A DNA stretch of 64,000 bases from Melioribacter sp051488685 (lineage in GTDB: Bacteria > Bacteroidota > Ignavibacteria > Ignavibacteriales > Melioribacteraceae), in the NCBI RefSeq assembly GCF_051488685.1, contig NZ_JBPSEH010000006.1, forward strand, positions 186,001 through 250,000, in the 5' to 3' direction. The notes beneath the pieces were generated by a model. The model was not told the origin of the DNA. It saw nothing but the letters and a program-made list of their open reading frames with translations, and ran no database searches. The translations under genes were made by a program, and so were the position numbers. Below, piece by piece: positions 51,341-59,849 of this stretch (positions are counted from its first letter, which is position 1; each line of letters opens with the position of its first letter).

Positions 51341-52972
51341 TTATTTTGATGTTGAAGGCTCAGCATTTGTTCTAAGCATAGTAAAAGCCTGCAATGCCAG
51401 CATTATAGCGAGTACGAAAAGAAATATCGATACTGTAGCAAGTAAATAGTTATTTATGAGCAAGTTATTATAAAAGAGCATAGCAAGTGCAGACAAAGTA
51501 ACAGAGAACATGAATATCATGGGAATGAGAGTAAAATAATAATTTATTTTAAGATTGATAACCCAGACGGTAACTGCAAGGAGTGCAATTGCGGCTAAAA
51601 GTTGATTTGCGCTGCCGAAGACGGGCCATATGTTCATACTCTGTCCGCTCATCGTCAATAGTCCTCCGGCCAATACAGTTATTGTGGTTGCAAAATATCT
51701 ATTTGATGTAACGCTGTTTTGGGGGATTTGTTGTTCTACTTCGAAGAATTCCTGAAATGCATAACGCGCAAGTCTGGTAGCGGTATCAAGAGAAGTTAAT
51801 GCAAAAGCGGCGACGGCAAGAGCGGCAAAACTCGATGCGTGTGCCTCATCAACACCGAGTAAGGGAATATTGCTAATGAATTTTGCAATTCCAGTTGAAA
51901 AGGCGGTAACGGCGCCTTTTTCGTTTAATAATTGAATAAAATGATTCTGATCCAGTGAGGCAACCGATAATAATGAAAGAACTGCCAGCACGCCTTCGAT
52001 AAGCATTCCACCGTAACCAATTAGTTTTGCGTCGGTTTCTTTGTCGAGTTGCTTTGCAGTAGTTCCGCTACTAACTATCGAATGAAAACCACTAATTGCA
52101 CCGCATGCAACTGTTACAAAAAGAGCGGGGAAGAGATAGCCGATTTGGTCGACTTTAAAATTCGTAACTGGTGCAAGATGAACTTCGGGCATTGTGAAAA
52201 TCAATCCCACAATACCGCCAATCATCAGTGCATAGAGTAAAAATGAATTAAGATAATCGCGCGGCTGTAGCAATATCCACACTGGCGTTACAGATGCAAA
52301 AAAGATATAGACGAGTAAAATTAAATTCCAGGTTTGATTATCAAGAAGCAATGGGAATTGATTCCCAATGTAAATAGCAATTATCAATAATAATATTCCG
52401 ATAGCTGACGAAAAAATTAAAGGCATTTTAATACGGTAAGAAATTAGACCGAACCCAATTGCAATGAAGATAAATAAAATCGATGAAGTTCCAGCCGAAG
52501 GAATGCTGTTGAATGTATTGGAAACAATAATTGTAAAAACAGCAATAACGAGAATCAACGTAGACCATGTGAACAGGAGGAATAGTTTTTTGCCGTTTAG
52601 GCCAATATAATTTTCGATAACCTGACCAATTGTTTTGCCTTTATGGCGAATTGATGCAATTAAAGAAGTGTAGTCGTGCACTCCTCCAATAAAAGTGGAG
52701 CCGACGAGAATCCAGATATAAACCGGAACCCAGCCAAAACTTGCAGCAATTATGGGACCTACAATCGGACCGGCGCCTGCAATCGATGCAAAATGATGTC
52801 CTAACAAAACAGGAGGTTTAGTAGGAACGTAGTCAACTCCGTCGTAAAGATCATGTGACGGAGTAGTATGTTTTCCATCGATCGAAAATATATTGGAAAT
52901 ATAACTCCCATATACCCGATAAGCGAATGAAAAGAGAATTATTGCAAACGCAATTAAAATGATACCACTCAT
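51341..52972 (-). CDS. cstA: Carbon starvation protein A family transporter
   Basis: 543 residues with about 14-16 hydrophobic segments. The family N-terminus has GHHFASIAGAGPIVGPIIAA and FIGGVHDYTSLIASIRHKG. Further blocks are ACGAISGFHSIVSSGTTAKQ, TSLDTATRLARYAFQEF and FGSANQLLAAIALL. CstA/BtsT-type proteins import pyruvate or peptides across the inner membrane, often under carbon limitation. This one is shorter than enteric CstA (about 700 residues), within the range of the short subgroup. It sits in the citrate-metabolism cluster, so a carboxylate substrate is plausible (inference). Confidence 0.93.
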   Translation of the reverse strand: MSGIILIAFAIILFSFAYRVYGSYISNIFSIDGKHTTPSHDLYDGVDYVPTKPPVLLGHHFASIAGAGPIVGPIIAASFGWVPVYIWILVGSTFIGGVHDYTSLIASIRHKGKTIGQVIENYIGLNGKKLFLLFTWSTLILVIAVFTIIVSNTFNSIPSAGTSSILFIFIAIGFGLISYRIKMPLIFSSAIGILLLIIAIYIGNQFPLLLDNQTWNLILLVYIFFASVTPVWILLQPRDYLNSFLLYALMIGGIVGLIFTMPEVHLAPVTNFKVDQIGYLFPALFVTVACGAISGFHSIVSSGTTAKQLDKETDAKLIGYGGMLIEGVLAVLSLLSVASLDQNHFIQLLNEKGAVTAFSTGIAKFISNIPLLGVDEAHASSFAALAVAAFALTSLDTATRLARYAFQEFFEVEQQIPQNSVTSNRYFATTITVLAGGLLTMSGQSMNIWPVFGSANQLLAAIALLAVTVWVINLKINYYFTLIPMIFMFSVTLSALAMLFYNNLLINNYLLATVSIFLFVLAIMLALQAFTMLRTNAEPSTSK

Positions 52973-53021
52973 TTTACACCCAAGTTAAATGGCACTTTAT
53001 ATCTTAAAATTACAAAAAAAA

Positions 53022-54200
53022 TTATAGTTTAGAAATTATTGCATCGGTCATCTGCTGGGTTGTTGCAGCACCCTGTTTTATAACATCGGGACCGCCTTTA
53101 AGTTTGAGCATATCGTATGTTCTTACTTTACCTTCTTCGATTACTTTAGCAATAGCATTTTTAATTTTTTGGGCAATATCAATTTCTCCAAGATGTTCAA
53201 GCATCATTACTGCGCTCATAAACATTGCAATTGGATTGACAATCGAGGGTTGCAACTTTTCGTATTTAGGGGCCGAGCCGTGCGTCGGTTCGAATACGGC
53301 TACTTTCTCTCCAATATTTGCACTACAAGCAAATCCCAGTCCTCCCACCAGTCCTGCAAAACCGTCGCTTATAATATCACCGAACATATTCTCAGCTACG
53401 ATAACCCCGTAGTCTTCTGGATTTTTTGTTAACCACATCATTTGGGCGTCGATATTTGTATCCCATAGTTCGATTTCAGGATATTCTTTCGATATTTCGC
53501 GTGCGATTTTTAGCATCATACCGGATGTTTCTCGCAAAACATTCGGCTTTTCACACAACGTAACGCTTTTGTAATTATTTTTACGTGCGTATTCAAAAGC
53601 GGATCTAATAATTCTTTCGCTTGCTTTTTTTGTGACAATTCTTGTTGAAATTGCCAGCTCTTCACTGGGAACATCGGCAAAAGCTTTCATCTTTGGGTGA
53701 GTTTCGAGTGCTTTTCTTACAACTTCCGGAGGATTTGTCCATTCTACGCCGGCGTAAAGGCCTTCTGTATTCTGTCTGAAAATTACGGTATTGACATATG
53801 GCTCTTCGTAAGTGCCGTCAATTTTTTTGCGGATAAAATTTAATGGATTCCCCTTGAAAGAGATGCACGGCCGAATGCAGATATCGAGGTTAAAATGTTG
53901 TCTGAGTGCAACGATAGGAGAGAAATAAGTAAATCCTTTATTGCGTAATTCCGGTTTTAGTTCTTCGGCTGCTTTATCCTTTGGTTTACTGGTGATAGCT
54001 CCGAAGAGAGCCACTTTATGCTTTTCAATTAAATCAATGGTCCTCTGAGGCAAAGGGTTTCCTTCATTACACCAGAATTCCCACCCGATATCTCCCCAAA
54101 CATACTCTGCTACAAATCCTGCTGCATTTAACAATCTTATAGCTTCTGGTAATACTATTTTCCCAATTCCATCGCCCGGTAAGGCTACAATTGTTCTCAT
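53022..54200 (-). CDS. Isocitrate/isopropylmalate/homoisocitrate dehydrogenase family enzyme
   Basis: 392 residues of the beta-decarboxylating dehydrogenase family. Visible motifs are VALPGDGIGKIVLPEA, FRQNTEGLYAGVEW, TKKASERIIRSAFEYA, and NMFGDIISDGFAGLVGGLG, then EPTHGSAPKY for cofactor binding. The loop after FRQNTEG fits isocitrate or homoisocitrate better than isopropylmalate, but I cannot settle specificity by eye. Next to an aconitase-like gene and citrate lyase, it most likely interconverts isocitrate and 2-oxoglutarate. It is the first gene of the minus-strand cluster and is divergent from pdxJ, with 145 bp between them. Confidence 0.85.
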   Translation of the reverse strand: MRTIVALPGDGIGKIVLPEAIRLLNAAGFVAEYVWGDIGWEFWCNEGNPLPQRTIDLIEKHKVALFGAITSKPKDKAAEELKPELRNKGFTYFSPIVALRQHFNLDICIRPCISFKGNPLNFIRKKIDGTYEEPYVNTVIFRQNTEGLYAGVEWTNPPEVVRKALETHPKMKAFADVPSEELAISTRIVTKKASERIIRSAFEYARKNNYKSVTLCEKPNVLRETSGMMLKIAREISKEYPEIELWDTNIDAQMMWLTKNPEDYGVIVAENMFGDIISDGFAGLVGGLGFACSANIGEKVAVFEPTHGSAPKYEKLQPSIVNPIAMFMSAVMMLEHLGEIDIAQKIKNAIAKVIEEGKVRTYDMLKLKGGPDVIKQGAATTQQMTDAIISKL

Positions 54201-54345
54201 ATTTTCTCCCAGTGTGTTGAAATTTTATTGATTAACTTAGATAAGATAATCTTTATTGGCAACTCTTTCGATTATTCAAAATGATTCTGCTTTATCTTTA
54301 AATAGTTTTTTTTAATTTAGAATAGTCAAAAAAAGGGGACATGAG

Positions 54346-55065
54346 ATGAAGTTTAGCATAAATATCGATCATATTGCAACACTTAGAAACGCACGAGCCG
54401 AATTCCAGCCCGATCCTGTGGCTTTTGCATTGATGGCAGAACTTTACGGCGTTGATGGAATTGTAGTACATCTAAGGGAAGACAGGCGCCATATTAATGA
54501 ACGCGACGTTAGACTACTCAGAGAATTAATTACAACAAAACTTGACCTCGAAATGGCTGCCGTCGACGAGATTATCGATATTGCATGCGATGTCAAACCT
54601 GAACTGGCTACCATTGTTCCGGAGAAAAGACAGGAACTTACAACTGAAGGTGGAATAAATGTAATTGACAACATTAGTTTATTAAGCGATACGATAAAGC
54701 GTCTCCACGAAGCTAAAATTGACGTTTCCCTTTTTATTGAACCAGACATCGACCAGATAAATGCCGCTGCTGAAATAAATGCAGACTTTATCGAAATTCA
54801 TACCGGAAAATATGCCAACTCTCCTACCGAAGAGGAAAGATTCGACGAATTAGATAAAATTCGTCTGGCTGCCAAACATGCAAAAAAATTGGGATTGGGT
54901 GTTAATGCTGGTCATGGATTGAATTATGTTAATATGAAAGAATTCGTTGCTATAAAAGAAATTGACGAAGTTAGCATAGGGCATGCAATAATTGCACGGA
55001 CGGTTTTTGTAGGCGTAGAAAAAGCTATTAAAGAAATGATTGAAATCATTCGCAATGCTCAATAA
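54346..55065 (+). CDS. pdxJ: Pyridoxine 5'-phosphate synthase
   Basis: 239 residues, standard for PdxJ. The TIM barrel shows NIDHIATLRNARAEFQPDP, VHLREDRRHINERDV, ATIVPEKRQELTTEGG, FIEPD, and NAGHGLNYVN with the phosphate-binding GHAIIARTVFVG at the end. It condenses 1-deoxyxylulose 5-phosphate with 3-amino-2-oxopropyl phosphate in vitamin B6 synthesis. The family is complete in all blocks. The next gene starts 17 nt after its stop, so both may be cotranscribed without an obvious functional link. Confidence 0.97.
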   Translation: MKFSINIDHIATLRNARAEFQPDPVAFALMAELYGVDGIVVHLREDRRHINERDVRLLRELITTKLDLEMAAVDEIIDIACDVKPELATIVPEKRQELTTEGGINVIDNISLLSDTIKRLHEAKIDVSLFIEPDIDQINAAAEINADFIEIHTGKYANSPTEEERFDELDKIRLAAKHAKKLGLGVNAGHGLNYVNMKEFVAIKEIDEVSIGHAIIARTVFVGVEKAIKEMIEIIRNAQ

Positions 55066-55082
55066 ACCTGACCGGTAAAACT

Positions 55083-55859
55083 TTGATTAAAAATCTCAAG
55101 AAAAGATTAGACTACCATTACAATCAATTCAACAGTAAATCGATTGTGCCCGACCCCGTGTTATTTCCTCACAGATATTTAGATTCTCGCGACATCGAAA
55201 TATCGGCTTTTATATCGTCAATTTTCGCATACGGAAATCTGTCGCAAATTATGAAAACACTGGATGAAATTCACAAAGTTATGCAGAATAAGCCGTATGA
55301 GTTTATATCAAATTTTTCACTGCATACAAAAATCTTTGAGAAATTAAAATATCGATTTTACAGTCCGGATGATATCAATCTTATTTTTTATGCTTTGAAC
55401 AAAATATACAGTCAATACGATTCATTAAAATATTTATTTCTATTATACTATTTCGAAAATGAGAAAAATTTGAAATCGTCTATTACATTTTTTGTTGACA
55501 ATATTAAGAATATAATTGCCCATAAAAGTAATATCAGCGCTGGTATAAAATTTATGCTGCCCGATCCTATGAAAAACAGTGCGTGCAAAAGAATGAATTT
55601 GTTTTTGAGATGGATGGTGAGAAAGGATAATATTGATTTCGGATTGTGGCAGGAAATTAGACCTGATAAACTCGTTATCCCCGTAGATACTCACGTGGCT
55701 AGAGTTAGCAGGATGTTGGGACTTACTCAAAAGAAGATTGTTAACTGGCAAATGGCTGAAGAAATTACCGAAAATCTAAGAAGATTTGATCCATCCGATC
55801 CGGTAAAATATGATTTTGCAATCTGTCATATTGGTATGAATAAGACGAAGATAATTTAA
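55083..55859 (+). CDS. TIGR02757/DUF2400 family protein
   Basis: 258 residues with a TTG start at 55083; the next in-frame Met is about 50 residues in and would cut into the conserved N-terminus. Family features are HRYLDSRDIEISAFISSIFAYG, FLRWMVRKDNIDFGLW, PDKLVIPVDTHVARVSRMLG and FDPSDPVKYDFAICHIGM. It resembles helix-hairpin-helix DNA glycosylases in its C-terminal half (DTHVARVSRMLG corresponds to their Asp-containing loop). The Cys cluster of endonuclease III is not present. The function of the family is not established. Confidence 0.85.
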   Translation: MIKNLKKRLDYHYNQFNSKSIVPDPVLFPHRYLDSRDIEISAFISSIFAYGNLSQIMKTLDEIHKVMQNKPYEFISNFSLHTKIFEKLKYRFYSPDDINLIFYALNKIYSQYDSLKYLFLLYYFENEKNLKSSITFFVDNIKNIIAHKSNISAGIKFMLPDPMKNSACKRMNLFLRWMVRKDNIDFGLWQEIRPDKLVIPVDTHVARVSRMLGLTQKKIVNWQMAEEITENLRRFDPSDPVKYDFAICHIGMNKTKII

Positions 55860-55939
55860 AAAGTTTGCTCGTCTATAATATCAATGTTATATTAGTCGAA
55901 CGATTATCAAATAATTAATACCATAAACAGGAGAACGGC

Positions 55940-57889
55940 ATGTCGGAACAAAAACGATTTGTCCCTTTCGTCTCGCCGGAAACAAATATGGCTGAATTTA
56001 CAGTGAGAGCTCTGATAATTGGACTGCTTATGGCAGTTGTACTCGGAGCGGCGAATGCCTATTTGGGTCTTAAAGCCGGTATGACAATAGCTGCTACCTA
56101 TCCGGCGGCAGTAATAGGGATGGCGCTTCTGAAATTAATGAAAGGTACAATACTGGAAGAGAATTTTGCACGTACTGTTGGTTCAATAGGCGAATCGATA
56201 GCTGCAGGTGCAATATTCACTTTGCCCGCATTTTTTATTGCTGGTATCTGGGATCCGTTTTTTACACCGGGTCATTATGCAATTTCGACGGCAATAATGG
56301 TTGCTGGCGGTGTACTCGGCATTATGTTCGTTGCATTATTGCGACGGGTTATGGTTGAAGATGCGGAACTCCCATTCCCCGAATCGGTAGCCGCTGCAGA
56401 AATTCATAAAGCAGGGCGTAATGGAACTGCCGGTTCAAAATACTTATTCAATGCGATGGGCATTGGCGCAGTTATTCAAGCATTAGGAAAATTTAAATTG
56501 TTCGCGTTTTCATACGATAAAGTTTTACAATTCGGTAAAGGAAGTATCTTATTCCGCTCGCCTGAAGTTAGTCCGGCTTATATGGGCGTCGGTTATATAA
56601 TTGGTCCCAGACTCGCAGCATTGAACTTCAGCGGAGGTGTTATTGCTTGGGGTTTGCTTGCTCCAATCATTGCTTATTTCAAGTATACTGCAGCTGGAGA
56701 TAATTCAATAGAAACGACAAATATGCTTGTGCAGGTTTGGAAAGATTATGTGCGTCCCATCGCTATTGGAGGGATGCTCGTAGGAGCCGCTTATACTTTA
56801 TGGAAAATGAGAAATAGTCTTATTACAGGAATTGGCAGGTCGGTTAGTGACGTAAAAAAAGCTGCTACTGGAGAAGTGACTGAAATACGCACTGAAAAAG
56901 ATCTAAGCTTTACTACAATTCTTGTTGGGATCGGATTGACAGCTTTAGCAACATTTTTTATTTATAATTTCTTTGCGCAGGACCTATTCGCAGCGTTGGT
57001 GGCAACGATCGTAATGATAATTGCTGGATTCTTTTTTGCTGCCGTTTCGGGTTATCTCGTAGGAATTATCGGGTCGAGTAACAATCCAATTAGCGGTTTA
57101 ACGTTATCGACATTAGTTGTGGCAGCTGTTTTAATGGTTGCCCTTGGAATGAAAGGAATTCAAGGAGTGGCTGCTGTTCTCGGCGTGGCAGCTGTTGTAT
57201 GCGTCTCGGCAGCCGTGGCAGGAGAAATGCTGCAAGATCTGAAAGCCGGTCATATTCTCGGTGGTACTCCATGGAAAATGCAGCTGGGTGATATTATCGG
57301 CGTTGTAATTTCATCGGCTGTAATGTTTATTCCTCTTTTTATTCTTCACGAAGGTGATATAAAATCGGGCGGTATGGGTTTCGGCGGCGACGCACTTCCG
57401 GCTCCACAGGCAAGTTTAATGGCTATCTTATCGAATGGAATTGTTGCTGGCCAAATGGAATGGATACTGATTTTTACAGGAATGCTAATGGGTGTCGGAT
57501 TTATTATGATGAATGTCAAAAGTCCTATGCTCGTTAGCGTGGGAATGTATCTCCCGCTCGGTACGACTTTCGCAATTTTTGTTGGCGGTATCATTAAAGG
57601 AATCGTCGAAAAAATATCTGCTAAAAATAATTTCAACGATGCTCAGAAATCGAGAGTGGAAAATGTTGGAATTTTACTTGCCGCAGGATTAATAGCTGGC
57701 GAAGCTTTAGTTGGTCTTCTTTTTGCAGGATTTGCATTCTGGGAAATACCACTACTGGAAATCTTTAAAGAAACTACGTTCTTGATAAGTCTGGTAGTAT
57801 TACTGTTTATTGCTTATTTACTCATAAAAATCCCAATTAAGAATGCAGGTAAACCAGAAGACCCTGCGTCTCCTTCGGTTCCAGTTTAA
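55940..57889 (+). CDS. OPT-family oligopeptide/metallophore transporter
   Basis: 649 residues with about 15 hydrophobic segments. The N-terminus has TVRALIIGLLMAVVLGAANAYLGLKAGMTI, quoted here only as the pattern VRALIIG...LGLKAGMT typical of the OPT family. Later blocks include ELPFPESVAAAEIHKAG, SSNNPISGLTLSTL and AGEMLQDLKAGHILGGTPW. OPT proteins move oligopeptides or iron-siderophore complexes with protons. A peptide role is supported by pepD two genes downstream. AGGAG precedes the ATG and a terminator follows the stop. Confidence 0.93.
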   Translation: MSEQKRFVPFVSPETNMAEFTVRALIIGLLMAVVLGAANAYLGLKAGMTIAATYPAAVIGMALLKLMKGTILEENFARTVGSIGESIAAGAIFTLPAFFIAGIWDPFFTPGHYAISTAIMVAGGVLGIMFVALLRRVMVEDAELPFPESVAAAEIHKAGRNGTAGSKYLFNAMGIGAVIQALGKFKLFAFSYDKVLQFGKGSILFRSPEVSPAYMGVGYIIGPRLAALNFSGGVIAWGLLAPIIAYFKYTAAGDNSIETTNMLVQVWKDYVRPIAIGGMLVGAAYTLWKMRNSLITGIGRSVSDVKKAATGEVTEIRTEKDLSFTTILVGIGLTALATFFIYNFFAQDLFAALVATIVMIIAGFFFAAVSGYLVGIIGSSNNPISGLTLSTLVVAAVLMVALGMKGIQGVAAVLGVAAVVCVSAAVAGEMLQDLKAGHILGGTPWKMQLGDIIGVVISSAVMFIPLFILHEGDIKSGGMGFGGDALPAPQASLMAILSNGIVAGQMEWILIFTGMLMGVGFIMMNVKSPMLVSVGMYLPLGTTFAIFVGGIIKGIVEKISAKNNFNDAQKSRVENVGILLAAGLIAGEALVGLLFAGFAFWEIPLLEIFKETTFLISLVVLLFIAYLLIKIPIKNAGKPEDPASPSVPV

Positions 57890-57895
57890 TTAATT

Positions 57896-57931
57896 AAGCG
57901 CTGTTTCTTTTGAAAGAATCAGCGCTTTTAT
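57896..57931 (+). terminator. Terminator of the OPT transporter gene
   Basis: AAGCGCTG (57896-57903) and CAGCGCTT (57920-57927) form an 8-bp stem followed by TTTATATT. A second small pairing, TTTC/GAAA, lies in the loop. Confidence 0.8.
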
Positions 57932-57948
57932 ATTAACTGCGATATGAT

Positions 57949-58317
57949 ATGAATTTTTTTGGAAGACAAAAAATAGACAAAAATTATCTTGACCTTATAC
58001 CTGTAAGAAAAGTCGAATATGAAAAAGACGGCAATCTGGTAACACTATTAATTCCAAAATTTACAAGTAATTTTGCGACAAAATTTATTATGCCAAGATT
58101 GAAGTCGAAATACATTAGGCTAAGACTCGATGAACTTGGTTCAGCTTCCTGGTTGGAAATTGACGATAATAGTAAGGTGGCTGAAATTTGCAATCGACTC
58201 AGAAATAAATTTGGAAATAAGATTGAGCCTGTTGAAGAACGTTTGACCCGTTTTCTGACACGATTGTACGTGGAAAAAATTATTTCTTTTAAGGAAATAG
58301 AAGGAGAAAAAATATGA
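57949..58317 (+). CDS. PqqD-like small protein
   Basis: 122 residues. The central part fits the PqqD winged-helix fold: LDLIPVRKVEYEKDGNLVTL, then LRLDELGSASWLEIDDN, and EERLTRFLTRLYVEKIISF. PqqD domains bind peptide substrates for radical-SAM RiPP enzymes, but no radical-SAM gene or precursor peptide is adjacent. It may therefore be one of the many orphan PqqD-fold proteins. It overlaps pepD by 4 nt (ATGA), indicating coupled translation. A peptide-binding partner role for the peptidase is conceivable but speculative. Confidence 0.7.
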   Translation: MNFFGRQKIDKNYLDLIPVRKVEYEKDGNLVTLLIPKFTSNFATKFIMPRLKSKYIRLRLDELGSASWLEIDDNSKVAEICNRLRNKFGNKIEPVEERLTRFLTRLYVEKIISFKEIEGEKI

Positions 58318-59774
58318 GCAACACACTCTCAAGTCTTAAACCAGAACTATTATGGAAACACTTCGAAGAAATTTGTAAGAGACCGCATCCATCGAGAAAC
58401 GAAAAGCTTGTTGCCGAATATATTATAGATTTTGCAAAGAAAAACTCGCTCGACTACAGCGTCGATGGTTTTGGTAATATCGTTATTAGAAAACCAGCTA
58501 CACCGGGCAAGGAAAAATTAATGACGGTTGCATTGCAGGGACATCTCGATATGGTACCCGAAAAGAATAACGACGTAAAGCATAATTTTGACAAGGACCC
58601 AATTGAACCATATATTGACGGCGATTGGGTTAAAGCCAGAGGCACTACACTCGGCTCAGACAACGGCATCGGGGTAGCTGCAGCTCTCGCTATTCTTGAA
58701 TCGAAGGATATTGAACACGGTCCTATTGAAGCTCTTTTTACACTTGATGAAGAAACAGGACTCAACGGCGCACAGGCTCTTCAACCTGGATTCCTGAAGG
58801 CCAATATTATGATTAATCTCGATTCAGAAGAAGATGGTGCTTTCTACATCGGATGCGCAGGAGGTCAAAACACATTTGCAGAATTCAAAATAAAAACAAC
58901 ACCTTACAAAGAAAATACTATTCCTCTTGAAGTATCGGTTACTGGATTAAAAGGGGGGCATTCGGGACTTGATATAGCAAGCGGGCGCGCAAATGCCATC
59001 AAATTACTTGTTCGTTTGCTCTATAATCTGAATGAAAAATTTGGCATTACACTTTCAAAAATTAGCGGCGGCAATAAACATAATGCCATTCCAAGAGAAG
59101 CTTTTGCATTAATAAGAATACCGAAAAAAAATTATATCGAAGTTTTAGACACGGTATCCAGATTCGAATCTACCGTCAAATCTGAATTCGCAACTGTAGA
59201 ACCTTCGTTGCAGATTATTGCAAATAAGGTTCAATCGAGAGCAAAAGTAATCGACAAAGCTACCTCCGATAGAATAATCGACTCGCTCTACGGCATTCAA
59301 AATGGTGTAATTAAAATGAGCGCCGATATCGAAGGACTCGTGGAAACTTCTTCGAACTTAGCTGTGGTGGTTACTAAACAAAACAGTGTTGAAGTAATAA
59401 CAAGTCAAAGAAGTTCTGTGGAGTCTGAGAAATATGATATTTCTAATGCTATTGCTGCAGTATTCAAATTAGCAAAAGCAAAGGTGAATTTTGGCGAAGG
59501 GTATCCAGGATGGAAGCCAGATATTAATTCTCCAATACTGGGACTCATGAAAGACGTTTATAAGCAGATGTTCGATACTGAACCAGAAATTAAAGCGATT
59601 CATGCTGGATTGGAATGCGGAATTATTAAAGAAAAATTTCCACACGTCGATATGATATCTTTAGGCCCTACAATTCAAGGTGCGCACTCTCCTGACGAAA
59701 GAGTACAAATAAGTACAGTTCAAAAATTCTGGGATGTTCTGGTTAATGTATTGAAAAATATTCCTTCAATTTAA
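58314..59774 (+). CDS. pepD: Aminoacyl-histidine dipeptidase (M20C)
   Basis: 486 residues, normal for PepD. The metal-binding residues lie in LQGHLDMVPEKN (His and Asp), TTLGSDNGIGVAAALA (bridging Asp), FTLDEETGLNGA (Glu-Glu) and LDSEEDG (Asp). The lid domain has GLKGGHSGLDIASGRANAIK. HAGLECGIIKEKFP and GPTIQGAHSPDERV end the catalytic domain. It hydrolyses Xaa-His and other dipeptides in the cytoplasm with zinc. It is coupled to the PqqD-like gene upstream and followed by a hairpin. Confidence 0.95.
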   Translation: MSNTLSSLKPELLWKHFEEICKRPHPSRNEKLVAEYIIDFAKKNSLDYSVDGFGNIVIRKPATPGKEKLMTVALQGHLDMVPEKNNDVKHNFDKDPIEPYIDGDWVKARGTTLGSDNGIGVAAALAILESKDIEHGPIEALFTLDEETGLNGAQALQPGFLKANIMINLDSEEDGAFYIGCAGGQNTFAEFKIKTTPYKENTIPLEVSVTGLKGGHSGLDIASGRANAIKLLVRLLYNLNEKFGITLSKISGGNKHNAIPREAFALIRIPKKNYIEVLDTVSRFESTVKSEFATVEPSLQIIANKVQSRAKVIDKATSDRIIDSLYGIQNGVIKMSADIEGLVETSSNLAVVVTKQNSVEVITSQRSSVESEKYDISNAIAAVFKLAKAKVNFGEGYPGWKPDINSPILGLMKDVYKQMFDTEPEIKAIHAGLECGIIKEKFPHVDMISLGPTIQGAHSPDERVQISTVQKFWDVLVNVLKNIPSI

Positions 59775-59789
59775 TTGACAGAATCGTAT

Positions 59790-59828
59790 AGGAAGCCATT
59801 CTTTTCGTGGCTTCCTGTACGTGACTTT
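59790..59828 (+). terminator. Terminator after pepD
   Basis: AGGAAGCCA (59790-59798), 9-nt loop, TGGCTTCCT (59808-59816): a perfect 9-bp stem, with CTTTTTT 9 nt further. Because it forms a stem directly before the MFS gene, in-frame codons across it are unlikely to be coding. Confidence 0.7.
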
Positions 59829-59849
59829 TTTGATAATAGAGTTAATGTT

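Noticed and set aside
59775..59849. TTG start extending the MFS protein by 25 residues
   Set aside because: The added codons lie across a perfect 9-bp terminator hairpin after pepD. The ATG at 59850 leads directly to the first membrane segment.
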